DNA of 64,000 nt from Patellaria atrata CBS 101060 (taxonomy: Eukaryota > Ascomycota > Dothideomycetes > Patellariales > Patellariaceae). Shown one piece after another: positions 1 through 10,272 of this stretch; within the stretch, counting starts at the first letter, position 1, and each line of letters begins with the position of its first letter. Both the position numbers and the translations under genes were made by a program. The notes under the pieces were generated by a model that saw only the letters and a program-made list of their open reading frames with translations, had not been told where the DNA came from and ran no database searches. The stretch spans positions 12,918 to 76,917 of the forward strand of contig MU006095.1 of assembly GCA_010093705.1 (NCBI GenBank), given 5' to 3'.

Positions 1-94
1 GCCGAACCTACCTTTGTGGTTGACCACGTTAAGTGAGAAGCCAGGCGCGTTTCTAGACTTATCCAGTTCTATCTCGATAAGTATAGACTCCCGT

Positions 95-1712
95 TATAAC
101 ATTATAATTATAATTTAAATATATTATTTAAAATCTTTAATTATTATAATATTTATAATAATAAAGATTTTAATAAAATTTATAAATATATATTAAAATA
201 ATTTATTATTATTTATATATTAATAAAAATAAAATTTAATATTTTAAAAGTTTTATAATAATTTTTCTTTATAAATATATTAAAAAATATATTTTAAAAA
301 ATTAATAAAAAGCTTTTATTAATATAAAAAATATATTAAAAGTATTTATATTTTAATAATAAAAAATAGATTATATTAAATAATTAAAATATATATAATA
401 AATAAAAAAATATATAAAATATTAAAATATTATTTTTTAAATAATAATTTTTAAAATTTTAATTAAAATAACTTTTATATTTATTAAAAATAAATAATTA
501 ATATATTTTTATTATATATATTTATATATATATATATATTAAAATACTTTAATTATTTAAAATTAAATATATTATTTATTTAATTATTTTTAAAAATTAA
601 AATTTTTTAATTATAATAATATATTATAATATTAATTCTATATTTTTTATATTAAATATTTAGTTTATTTATAAGAAATCTTTATTAAATTAAATATAGA
701 AAAGATCTTTAAATATTAATTAATTAAATAGAAAATAATTAAGTTAAAACTTAATAAAATAAAATTATTATATATAAATATTTAGTTTATAATATTATTA
801 TTTCTTAACTTAATCTTTATATTTAATAGTTAATAATAGAGATAATTAAAATATAATTACTATAATTATATTATATTATTATATTAATTATATAATATAT
901 TTATCTTTTTATATTATATAAAAATATAAATATAATTTTTATAAATAATAAAAAATAAAATTTTATATTTTATAATATATATATTTTAAATAATTATAAT
1001 TTATTTCTAATTATTTAATTAAATAAAATTAAATTTTATATATTTTTTTATATTTATAATAATTTTTATTAATTTAATTATATTTATTTAAAAGTTAGTT
1101 TTATCGAAATTATAAATATTATTATTATAAATATTATATTTAATTTTTATTTTTTTAATAAATTTAAATTATATATTAATTATTTTAAAATTATTTTTAA
1201 TTTATTTAAATATATTATTAAATTTTTAAATTAATTTTTATTTATTTATTTATTTATTTTATATATTTAAATTAATATAAATATAATAAATATAAAAAAA
1301 GTTTTATATTTAAAATATTTAAATATTAAATTAAATTATAAAAGATAAAAATATTTAAAAATATTTTTTTTATATATTTTAATTTTTTATAATTATTTTT
1401 ATTATTAAATTTCTTTATTATATTATTTTTATATAATATATTTTATTTTATTATAAATATTTTTATAATATATATTTTTTTTTATTTTATTAAATTTATT
1501 TTAATAATTAATTATATTAAATAAAAAATTAAATATATTTTTAAATATATTTTATTTTATTTTAATAAATATAAACTTTAATTATAATAATTAAATTAAA
1601 AAGTAAAAAAAAATTTTAATTAAATAGTTTATTATTATAAAGTTTATATCGATAGAATCTTAACTCTATTAAATAAGGAATGGTAGAGAGTTACTATCTA
1701 TAACATTATTAT
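95..1712. mobile_element. AT-only block: RIP-like fossil of an LTR retroelement
   Basis: From about 95 to 1,640 the sequence is almost purely A and T, against roughly balanced composition on both sides, with abrupt borders. The right end (about 1,640-1,712) aligns by eye with the 3' part of the better preserved solo LTR at 7,617-7,932, allowing for many C-to-T and G-to-A differences. This supports a copy of the same LTR family, probably Ty3-like. The block codes for nothing and is broken beyond reading. Inference: an old repeat copy eroded by repeat-induced point mutation. Family assignment rests only on the shared LTR end. Confidence 0.6.
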
Positions 1713-2987
1713 AAGAAGAGAGCGATTACTTTAATCCTCGGCCCGTCTTAAATAGCTGTGTACGTTGACACATCCTCATTACATCAAAGAGCAGCCGAAC
1801 TTCAATCAAAACCAGCAGTTTCGAGCACTCAAGCGGGACCAAACCGAAATGGAACAATCAATCTTCTCGTTCCTCGAGACTCACGAGGCTGCTTCTATCA
1901 GAGTCCTACGATATCATCGATCGCAACTTAAGACCCCTCTAGCTAGCTTGATTCACGCCCGAAGTGAAGATGCTCCGTCGCGAATTGAATATCTATGGAG
2001 ACTACAACAATAAATACACTCCGGGTAGAATCAGGATGGTATATATCTCTCCGCCCGAGAATCCTGACATAGTAGAACCTTTGCTATCAAAGTGGGAGCG
2101 TAGCAAGTACTCAATAAGAGCCTCGAATATGGAGACTACACTTATAAACTATAAGTACACCTACCGCCTCCCATGTCCTCTGGATCATCTCTTGTGCTGT
2201 TCACTCATCAGTGGCTATTCTCTCAGTGTAGGTTCGACATGGAGATGAACCCCTCGACCTACAGCTCCGTAGTCTTCTATCCTTTATATTTTTAAGTTAA
2301 TAACCTGCTGTCTCTAGGGCCAACGTACATTTAATCAACTGTCTACTTATTTACAGCCTCCGTAATCCGTAGAGTCCACCATTGTATATGCTTTGTGCAC
2401 AGATTGCAGCTTAGTCGGCCTAGATCGGCAGAACATCTCAGTCTTTCCTTATTCTGTACCGTACACTATCTTCGTTGATAGATCCATTCGTAACAAACCG
2501 TAGATAAATCTTATTAACTGAACATCTGCTCAGCCGGTATTCCGTCCAATCTCCTCTTTTAAAATGAGTTAAGTGAGAGTGATTTAGAGTATGATGAGGG
2601 AATAGTATGGAAGCGTGGAAGGTACTCTGAGTGACGTTGGTACTCGCTCTGTACGTGAGAGAGATGAATTAGCTTGTCAATGTAAAACATTGACCAAAAC
2701 TGGGTACTGATACTCTATTATGGGCTCTTTTCCAAGTTAGGTTCTCTCCCCGCTGCCAAAGGCTTCCCTTACATTATACAATTGGAAGAGTGGCTCGATT
2801 AGATGGTATTACCACATGAAAAATAGTCACAAATAGGTAGTAAATCAACAGCTAAAATCTCGAAAGTGGAGAGTCGGCAATGCTATTGTGATTGCACGCT
2901 ATCATAGCTGGACGCCGTCCACACCGACTATAGAAACCGTACAACCGCTTATGCGTTTTGAGATCCCTCGCATATTAGTGTAATAAC
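1713..2987. other. Intergenic, no gene recognised
   Basis: Composition returns to normal after the AT block. Two short overlapping open frames (1,765-2,013 and 1,964-2,248, plus strand) have no recognisable motif and are probably chance or remnants of the decayed repeat. The last few hundred bases are the 3' side of rps9. Confidence 0.5.
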
Positions 2988-3773
2988 CTATTCCTCATCC
3001 TCATCACCCTCATCATCATCCTTCTTCTCAGCAGCCTTGGCCTTCTTTCTCCTTACACGACCAGGGCGCCCACCACCGAATGGAGAGGTGAGCGCGAAAT
3101 CGATGTGCTTCTGGGAATCGAGGCGAACCACAAAGGATGGGACGTTGACGATCTGCTTACCGACGCTGTGATTGACTATTAGCGAAAGAATTAGAGTAAA
3201 TGGAGTGGGATATTTACCGGATATGCCTCTGCTTGATCAAGACACGAGCGTGATGGATGGACTTAGCAAGACCGAGCTTGTAAACGCAGGTCTGCAGACG
3301 GCGCTCCAAGAAATCCTCGATCTTGAGCGCGAGCACGTAATCGAGCTTCATGCGGGATTCGTCGAGCACACCGACACGGACGAGACGGCGAATGAGGGCG
3401 TTCCCTTCGAAAAGGCGCTTGGGGTCTTTCTCATCGAGAGTGAGAAGCTGACTGTGGAATGATTTGTTATCAGCAAGCAATCAAGACACACGACGCGCTT
3501 TTGTATATTAAGAAAAGAGATTGCATACCGTGCAGCACGACGAATCTTGGACAGCGTCAACTGCACACGCCACACCTCTCGCTTGTTGCGGAGACCATAT
3601 TCGCCAACGGTTTTCAACTCAGCATCCCTATTGCACGTATTAACACCATCTTCAACGACATGAAGCAGAGATCAAGCTCATGCTCAGTGGCCGTGAATCG
3701 CAACGTACAGACGGGCGGATTCGAATGGACGACGGGGGACCTTGTAGGTCTTGGAATAACTCCTGGGAGCCAT
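2988..3773 (-). CDS. rps9: 40S ribosomal protein S9 (uS4 family)
   Basis: Four exons on the minus strand: 3709-3773, 3529-3627, 3218-3451 and 2988-3165, joined by GT..AG introns of 81, 77 and 52 nt. The spliced frame is 576 nt, or 191 aa, the usual fungal length. It starts [18 protein letters not shown], carries the S4 RNA-binding core ([20 protein letters not shown], then [20 protein letters not shown]) and ends in the acidic tail [10 protein letters not shown]. uS4 binds 18S rRNA early in small-subunit assembly and sits near the mRNA entry channel. It is divergently paired with rpl21, 318 bp away. Identification is secure; splice sites were chosen by frame and family length. Confidence 0.96.
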
Positions 3774-4091
3774 TGTCGTCGGTGTTGTCAGGTTATTTGT
3801 TGACGACGACGAAGTTCCTCAATATCGGCGTCGAGATGTAGTTCGATTTCTTCGTGATTCTCACTCTTGGGATTGCTAGAGGTGAGTTGTGCGGAGCCTC
3901 GCTTAGCCGTGACGGCAGATCTATTTCCCCGCTTACCGAGCCTCACACACTCGGGTTCTTGGGCGCTAGGAAATTGCATTAGCGAACGACAATTGCCTCC
4001 CGTCCGAAATATTAACAACAGCGTGAGCACGACCGACACCATTTATTGACACTGAAAGTTAATTCTATCGACAGTCAAGACATCGGTCACA
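3774..4091. promoter_or_regulatory. Shared divergent promoter of rps9 and rpl21
   Basis: The 318 bp between the two start codons must hold both promoters. The sequence is GC-balanced with pyrimidine-rich stretches and no long open frame in either direction. I could not pick out a convincing ribosomal-protein promoter element. The arrangement itself suggests coordinated expression of one small- and one large-subunit protein. Confidence 0.6.
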
Positions 4092-4681
4092 ATGGGTCAC
4101 TCCGCTGGTTTAAGAGCTGGTACCCGATACGCCTTCAGCCGGGGCTTTAAGAAGCGCGGTTACATCCCCCTCTCGACATACCTAAGACAATACAAGTGAG
4201 GACTCCACGTTATGCTCCCAGGTATCTAGAAATTGACAGAGTATACAGAGTCGGCGATATCGTAGATGTAGTCGCAAACGGAGCTGTACAGAAGGGGTCC
4301 GTCTATCCCTACCCACCCCCTTTGCAACCGCAAAACTAATAAAATCACAGCATGCCCTACAAAGTCTACCACGGAAAGACGGGCGTCATTTACAACGTGA
4401 CCAAGTCCGCCGTCGGCGTCATTCTACAGAAGCAAGTCGGCAACCGCTACATCGAGAAGCGCGTCAACGTTCGCATCGAGCACGTCCGCCTATCCCGATC
4501 GCGAGAGGAGTTTTTGGTCCGTGTGAAGGATAACGCGGCGAAGAAGAGGAAAGCAAAAGAGGATGGCACGCCCGTGAACTTGAAGAGGCAACCGGTGGGC
4601 CCGCGCGATGCGAGAACAATCAGCCTGGCGGATAACGCTCCGGAGAGCATTGCGCCAGTCGCATATGAGACAACGATTTAA
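4092..4681 (+). CDS. rpl21: 60S ribosomal protein L21 (eL21)
   Basis: Three exons: 4092-4195, 4240-4296 and 4351-4681, giving 492 nt or 163 aa. The N-terminus [17 protein letters not shown] and the block [20 protein letters not shown] are characteristic of eL21, followed by the basic stretch [16 protein letters not shown]. Introns are 44 and 54 nt. eL21 is a large-subunit protein near the central protuberance. It shares its promoter with rps9, transcribed the other way, and converges on MAT1-2-1 downstream. No oddities were seen. Confidence 0.96.
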
Positions 4682-5033
4682 GTGGGTGCAGGTTTTCGAT
4701 GTGGGAAGGACATGACGGAAGGCCGATGTTGAGCAAAATGCATGATGAGGGTCTTTTATTGCTGCATCAAATGCTAGCATGTGTATTTAGGGTCTCTTAA
4801 GAATCAAGACCGTCCATTGTGTTCTGCATTTAACCCAAGTCCTGACATATCTCTGCACAAATTGCACGTTTTCCACAGTGACTGTTGTAAGGAAAGATTA
4901 ATCTACATTGGGAGAAAAAGGCGCTGAGGAGTGAATAACACAAGGAATCAGATGACACGCAATCATTAAGAAATGTCAATGTATTAAGCTATTTCGAGAG
5001 AATTAGTGAAAGCTACTAGAGCATGTATCTTAT
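4682..5033. other. Convergent 3' region of rpl21 and MAT1-2-1
   Basis: 352 bp between the stop codons of two converging genes. It should contain both polyadenylation regions. No gene, repeat or RNA was seen. Confidence 0.6.
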
Positions 5034-6132
5034 CTACTGGTTGGCATTATAGCCAAAGAACTCGTGGTCAACAAGACCTCCACGTCCAAAAATGCTTCCC
5101 GGGAAAACCACGGGAAGGGGCGCAACATAGTTGTCCTCCATTTGCTTCTCGAGGCTCTCGTATGGGATGATGGCGCGATCTTTGGCTTCATCGGCCATGG
5201 TGGGAAGGTAGGGATCGACGCGCTCTAGGATGGGCCAGGAATCCTCTTTCTCCTGGAAGCCAGGCTGATCGTTCCACTCGTCCACCATGCATGAAAGAAC
5301 ATTGTCCTGTCCTGCAATACCAAGAATACCTTGACCATATCCGTAGTTGTTCAGCTCGAATTCTGGTTGTTGAATTGCAACTGTTGCTACCTTGTGTTTC
5401 GTTCCACGGCGTTTCTTGTCACCAGCCTTGCGCGGCTGGTACTGATAGTTAGGATAGGTGAGCGCATGGATGCGCTTCGCCTCAGCAGCCATGTCCTGAT
5501 AGGCCTTCTTCACGTCCTGCTGCTCATTCTTCCACTGAATTCCAATGACCTTGGCTAGACGCTTATTAGAACAAGTGCGGCGAAATAAGTGAGCAAACTT
5601 ACAGATATCATTGTTGTGAATGCCTGGGCATTCCGAAAGGACTTTCGAATGATGGTGCTGACGGTAGAGGATGAATGCATTGGGTGGACGAGGGATTTTC
5701 GAAGCACTCTTTCTGGACTTCTTCGACTCGAGACTCGGTCCCGGAGCAACTGGGGATGGCGCATCAGCTTCAAAGGGGCCGGTAGTGCTCGAAGAGGTTG
5801 TGACTTCCACAGGAGGCTCCGGCGGGAACAGCACGATGGCTCCCTTATGGGACATTTTCTCGGGAACGACACTAATCATAGTTCTATTCGAATTAGACAA
5901 ATTCATTACATAACCAAACAAGATGTGAATGCGCTGAGACATACTGATAACGGTCAATGATGACTTTGATGCCATCATTTCCGAGAGCGTTGGTGGTAGG
6001 AGCATCCAGTGACATAATCGCATTATGTCCAAGAGAGTTGAGTGCGATTTGCCAAGCATTCTCGATCGTCTGTTGCTGGGCGTGGAGAACAGAGCGCTGA
6101 CTCTGGTTTGTTATAGCTATGATAAAGAACAT
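5034..6132 (-). CDS. MAT1-2-1: Mating-type protein MAT1-2-1 (HMG-box transcription factor)
   Basis: Three exons: 5945-6132, 5603-5883 and 5034-5554, giving 990 nt or 329 aa. The MATA_HMG box begins PRPPNAFILYRQHHHSKV and continues HNNDIS-KVIGIQWKNE to YPNYQYQPRK. The 48-nt second intron (5555-5602) splits the serine codon of this box, the position conserved in Pezizomycotina MAT1-2-1 genes. The N-terminal exon encodes a segment with AWQIALNSLGH and MSLD, which resembles the N-terminal region of other MAT1-2-1 proteins. The protein is a nuclear DNA-binding regulator of the MAT1-2 mating identity. The frame is open throughout, so the gene looks functional. It is transcribed away from the MAT1-1-1 gene 3.1 kb off. 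The first ATG is chosen because it opens the conserved N-terminal exon. Confidence 0.93.
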
Positions 6133-6545
6133 GAAGTCTTAAAGTGAGTAGAATTGAAGAATGTGCGAAGGACGAAGCAGAAGGAGGTTGAAAGGGAGAT
6201 GCTGAGAGGGTGCCGAGAAAAAGTGTTGTAGGAAGAAGGGCAGGCTGGGGGAGTTATATTGCAAGCTCGCTAGCCGTTGAATCCACAAGCGAGCTCACGA
6301 GGACATAATTGACTCAGCAGACACTGCACAGAATTGAGGGGGTTAGGGCGTTGCCCTAGCAACGCTCGCGGGGCGGTGTAAGTCTATTAAAAATGAGTCA
6401 CAACCAAAATCCGATATGCTACAGCGGGGAATGCCCGAAGCCCACCCGCGCGTGATGGTCAACGTCGTTTGTTTAAGGCTTCACACACTTACCAACAACT
6501 TCAGCGAGCTCTTCCTAATAGAACACCAATTATCCCCGTACAAAC
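6133..6545. promoter_or_regulatory. Divergent upstream region of MAT1-2-1 and the 6,546 ORF
   Basis: 413 bp between two start codons facing apart, so any promoters of both lie here. The stretch includes purine-rich sequence just upstream of MAT1-2-1 and a GC-rich patch near 6,350. No recognisable binding-site array was seen. Confidence 0.45.
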
Positions 6546-6956
6546 ATGAACATCTATCGACGATTATACCCTAAGCCCATCGAAGTGCGTCGATCGGAGC
6601 GATTTACGAAAGCCACGCGGAAGAGATGGCCTACTCGCCGTACTAGTGGGAATGGTCAAGGTTGTATTCCCAGAGACTGGCTCAATCGTGCATCGGCGTT
6701 TAGTATGGTCCACCAAGTTGAATTTCACACCGATGTACAACTCGAAAAAGATAAAGTTCTTGAGTTATCCAGGTTGCTTCGGAAGGTTCAAAAGGTCGCA
6801 GCCAAGATGGTAGTTATTGCGAGTGAACCGAGTAAGCCCCAAAGAAACGACCAGGAAAATGCTATGGTGCGTTGCGCTATACGCGAACTGATGCGAAAGT
6901 CAGTATCTATATTCCTACGAAACGTAAATGGAGTAATTACGTTAATCCCTCAGTAG
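6546..6956 (+). CDS. Unassigned ORF inside the MAT region (136 aa)
   Basis: Uninterrupted 136-aa frame starting MNIYRRLYPKPIEVRRSER. It is basic, with many Arg and Lys (for example KATRKRWPTRRT), and a central helical-looking stretch (LEKDKVLELSRLLRKVQKVAAK). I recognise no domain. It sits head-to-head with MAT1-2-1, in the position that secondary mating-type genes occupy in some Leotiomycetes (for example MAT1-1-5 or MAT1-2-10), but no similarity to those can be claimed from reading. It could also be part of a longer spliced gene, since a donor-like GTAAATGG lies near 6,926, or a chance frame. Function unknown. Confidence 0.45.
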   Translation: MNIYRRLYPKPIEVRRSERFTKATRKRWPTRRTSGNGQGCIPRDWLNRASAFSMVHQVEFHTDVQLEKDKVLELSRLLRKVQKVAAKMVVIASEPSKPQRNDQENAMVRCAIRELMRKSVSIFLRNVNGVITLIPQ

Positions 6957-7616
6957 GATAACCAGAACCCATATAATGAACTGTAATATTCTGGCTAGCG
7001 ATACCAGGCATCGGGCAGCATTACAAAGTATATTCCAAGTTTCGCCACGGCCAAACGATGCTGAGTATCGTTATTTGATGCAAGTAGGAAACGGGTTAGG
7101 ATTCGATCAGGACGTTAGAGAGTGGTGTAAGTCCTATACTTCTTGTACTCTACCGTACGATCACAGTGGGCTAACAGTAGAAAAGTCGAATGTGAAAGGG
7201 AACGACTCCGGACTTTGCGAATCATGAAATACTTCTGGACCAAAAAGGCAAAAAGCCTGCACCGGAAGGAGAAAGGGAGAGGTAGTGGATAGTGTTCGGT
7301 ACGCAATTCAGAGGAGAAAGCGAGGAGATAAGAGAACGGCTCTGCTCTGGAGAAGGCATGTCTTACTCAGACAAAGGTCTGATACCATCGAAGTGCGTAT
7401 GTGTTAGCGAAACGAAAGCACCGAAGATGGACAAAAATAAAAGGTTCCTTTGTCCTCCAGAACTGCAAACGTAGAACTACCAGCGTACTACGCAATTGCT
7501 CTATATCTAGAATACTAGGATAGTGTGCTAAACCATTCCTAGTATTACCTTGTTTCCGACTACCTATAGGTACCTTAGTGAGGTCGGTTTGATGCGTGAC
7601 GTTCATTTTAAGATAT
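6957..7616. other. Unassigned stretch within the MAT region
   Basis: Contains a plus-strand 83-aa frame at 6,976-7,227 (MNCNILASDTRHRAALQSIF...) and a 60-aa frame at 7,292-7,474, neither recognisable. They may be further exons or decayed remains of a MAT-region gene. The stretch ends at the solo LTR. Confidence 0.35.
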
Positions 7617-7932
7617 TGTTACGAACATGGAAGTAGCCAGTGAGGGCGCGACGGGGGAACGTCGGAAGAGGAACGGAGATATAAGTCACGTGACTATGGT
7701 GATCAGTGTGATCAGTATAGTCAATTAAACTAATCTAATATATTAGTATAGTAGTTATAGCTAATCGAATTAGATTTAACTAGTGTAACCTAACTACTGT
7801 ATAAAAAGATTAGATTAAATTAAAGAGAAGAAGAGGTTATAGCTAAACAGTCTACCGTTACAATATATCGATAGAACCTCGACTCCATCGAATAATGAAT
7901 GGTGGAGAGTTACTACCTATGACATCGTCACA
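7617..7932 (+). mobile_element. Solo LTR, probably Ty3-like retroelement family
   Basis: About 316 bp beginning TGTTACGA and ending TCGTCACA, nearly perfect short inverted ends of the TG..CA kind expected for LTRs. It holds a palindromic GTCACGTGAC near 7,687 and an A+T-rich centre. Its last roughly 70 bp recur in the AT block at about 1,640-1,712, showing that it is a repeat. No internal retroelement region follows, so it is a solo LTR left by recombination. I found no clear target-site duplication. It is a fossil, but less eroded than the other copy. Confidence 0.65.
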
Positions 7933-8153
7933 GTTCTATTTTAATTTTGCTTTAATTCTACCGCGGGACGCTCCCTAACTAAAAGGAGACTTGCCGATAC
8001 ATACCCCCGGCCATGCTCTTGGCCTGCCATCCTTAAGTAACCTCACATCATCCTCACCTGTGAAAGACACATCGACAGCGAGCAAATAACGTTCTCATAC
8101 CAATTCATCTATCTTGAAAACTGCGACTACCCGATATACTTTCAATATTGCAG

Positions 8154-8804
8154 CGTCTTTTCGCGCGACACTTGTCCCCAACCACACGCCTCTTGAGCTT
8201 ACGTTCTACTCGTCGCACCTACGGCAGTGAACTCGCGGATGTGGAAGACAATTCCTTCAATCGAGAAAGAGCAGCGGTTAAACATCATGCAGAGTAGACA
8301 AGTGGTAAACCGAAAGACACTCTGAGTTCTTCCATGACTGACTTGTGGGGATCGGAAGATACCTGGCGTAAACTTTCAAACTGGTAAGCTGTCCGCCAAT
8401 ATATATTTAATCTAACGTAGCCGCTCGACTTGTGCTATTATAGAGCTAATAATTATAGAGCGCCGTCGTTCCTAACATCATATTTGCGGGAGCTAATGCG
8501 TGGATTCTGTGGAATGAGCACTGGGAGCATTTCGCCCACGGTTCGTCTCTAGAGGAAAAGACCGAATACTCCTATCCCAACATAAGGTTTAAGAACTACT
8601 TCTGGGAAGACGGTGATAAGGTTAGTCCCAAGCAGTCCATCATAACATACATAATTCCATATTAGGTATTCCTTCACAGCTTTACGATTGCGGTTCACTT
8701 GACAACTGTCACATATACATATCCATATATATATATATACTAATGTGAGTCTATTGCAGACACTTTCCTGGAACGATAAATTCAATTATCACAGGAAAAT
8801 GTAG
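8154..8804 (+). pseudogene. cox13: Degenerate cox13 (cytochrome c oxidase subunit 6A) gene
   Basis: Three spliced blocks resemble COX13. The first has NSFNRERAAVKHHA (from 8,154, after an acceptor CAG). The second has WRKLS, an intron with donor GTAAGC near 8,386, then NIIFAGANAWILWNEHWEHF and KTEYSYPNIRFKNYFW ending GDGDK. The third, after an intron, has TLSWNDKFNYHRKM and a stop at 8,802-8,804. In COX13 orthologues these positions read NEHWEHW, PYQNIRTKN and GDGDKTLFWND, so several normally fixed residues differ. An in-frame TAG at 8,295-8,297 follows KHHAE, and no splice I tried avoids a stop. No start exon is recognisable upstream. Known context: COX13 lies beside APN2 and MAT in many Pezizomycotina. 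Inference: a relic of the ancestral MAT flank. Confidence 0.75.
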
Positions 8805-9242
8805 TAACGGGAAACATTAGTGCACGACCATGTGTAGCCAGGTCGCTATATTCTAGTTGGAGGACGGATTCCCTAAGCAATCAAGGGACAAGTTTACAAA
8901 GCTGATCATCTTGCCTCTATGTGCTTTCGAACATTGATGACGTATTGTGAGATGTGCCGCGATGCAGGTGATGCTTTTCTATGAGTCAGAGTTTGATGTC
9001 ACCTGGCCAGTTGCTGCGGCGGTTGCCCGGGTGACGCAAAATAATAATGGCCCAGCCTCCCCATTATCGGTGATTGCATGTGCTCAAATTAAGCGAGCAG
9101 CACCGCAGCCGACCTTTTTAAATTCTTTGTTCCTCTGCCTCCTCTTCCTTTTTACAACCTCTTTGTTCCAACCTTTGAGACCGCTTTCGCACACGCATTT
9201 GGAACAATCCTCATTGAACTTCGACAACTCCTTTCGCTCATC
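8805..9242. promoter_or_regulatory. Upstream region of MAT1-1-1
   Basis: 438 bp between the cox13 relic and the MAT1-1-1 start codon. The last 130 bp are rich in CT stretches, a common feature of fungal promoters and 5' UTRs. No gene was seen. Confidence 0.5.
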
Positions 9243-10272
9243 ATGTCAGAAGAATCCGTTGCAGCTCAAATGGCAGCCTTCATGAACTCTTGCAATGAAA
9301 CGCAGCTCAAGGCAATCCGAGGGTGGCTCGACAAGAATCCCATCGCTGTGGAGGGTCCGGCCACCACAATCTTGGATACTGGTCGCCCTGCGACCCACCC
9401 GCGTCGTAGACGCATTACTCAAGATGGTTCGGCCATGAGGCCCTTGAATAGTTGGATGGCCTTTCGAGGTAAGCTACCATGTAAGCATAGCAGTCATGTG
9501 AAGCACAGTACTAATGTTTACAGGCTATGTGAACAGCGGCCTTTGTGGCGGCTGGAAACAAATGGACGCTTCGGCATTCATACGTTGTTTGTGGCGTTCG
9601 GACCCTACGAAGAACAAATGGGCTATCATCGCGAAGGCCTATTCGGAAATCCGCGACACGGTTGGCAGAGTTAACATAGATTTGAAAGAGTTCCTGGACC
9701 TCGTGTGTCCTGAACTCGGCCTTGTCCCTGCGGATGCGTATCTAGAGGTCTTCGGTTGGGTGACCCAGGAGAATGACGGTGTGCGAACCGTCCATCGCGT
9801 AGCAAACTTCGATGCGACCAGCCTCCATCCCGACATCTTGTACACCAACAAGACGTCCACCGATCTCGTCCATTTTTGCGAGCAAAAGGGATTTTTTTTC
9901 AAACCATCTGTTGCACCAACCGCCAATGCTTCGGGTGTCAGCCTCGCCATGGTAGCCCGTCCGGCTACGGAGAACAACGTTGACGCGTCAGTCACAGCCG
10001 GTGGAGACTCAAAGGTTGTCTATGACGATGACAATTTCCCGGAGAAAGGACCTCTGCATCCCCGAGCTGCAGTCGAAGGACAGGCAGTCCTCCTCGTCAT
10101 CGGTGGGTCAAAATATCCGCACAATGACCAGTTCCAACCCGACGATGAGAACACCCTTCTACAGTTCGATGACGCTCTCGGTGCCGACTTCAACCACTTC
10201 GATATTTGCAACTTCACTATGGGAAGTTGTTTAGATTTCTCTATGTATGATCCGGAGTTCAACACCTACTAG
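9243..10272 (+). CDS. MAT1-1-1: Mating-type protein MAT1-1-1 (alpha-box transcription factor)
   Basis: Two exons, 9243-9468 and 9524-10272, give 975 nt or 324 aa. The alpha-box motif MRPLNSWMAFRG is followed across a 55-nt intron by YVNSGLCGGWKQMDASAFIR, LWRSDPTKNKWAIIAKAYS and VNIDLKEFLDLVCPELGL. This is the standard order of the MATalpha_HMG domain, including the family-typical intron inside it. The C-terminal half is diverged and acidic (DDDNFPEKG, QPDDENTLLQFDD). The protein is the nuclear regulator of MAT1-1 identity and pheromone genes. The frame is fully open. It lies 3.1 kb from MAT1-2-1 in the opposite orientation, with a solo LTR and the cox13 relic between them. Confidence 0.93.

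Noticed and set aside
95-1640. Mitochondrial DNA insertion as the source of the AT block
   Set aside because: No mitochondrial gene or tRNA is readable, and the right end matches a dispersed LTR; RIP erosion explains it better, although a genome search would settle it.
5034-6059. MAT1-2-1 read as one unspliced 341-codon frame
   Set aside because: The unspliced frame inserts residues into the HMG box and loses the conserved N-terminal exon; splicing two short introns restores both.
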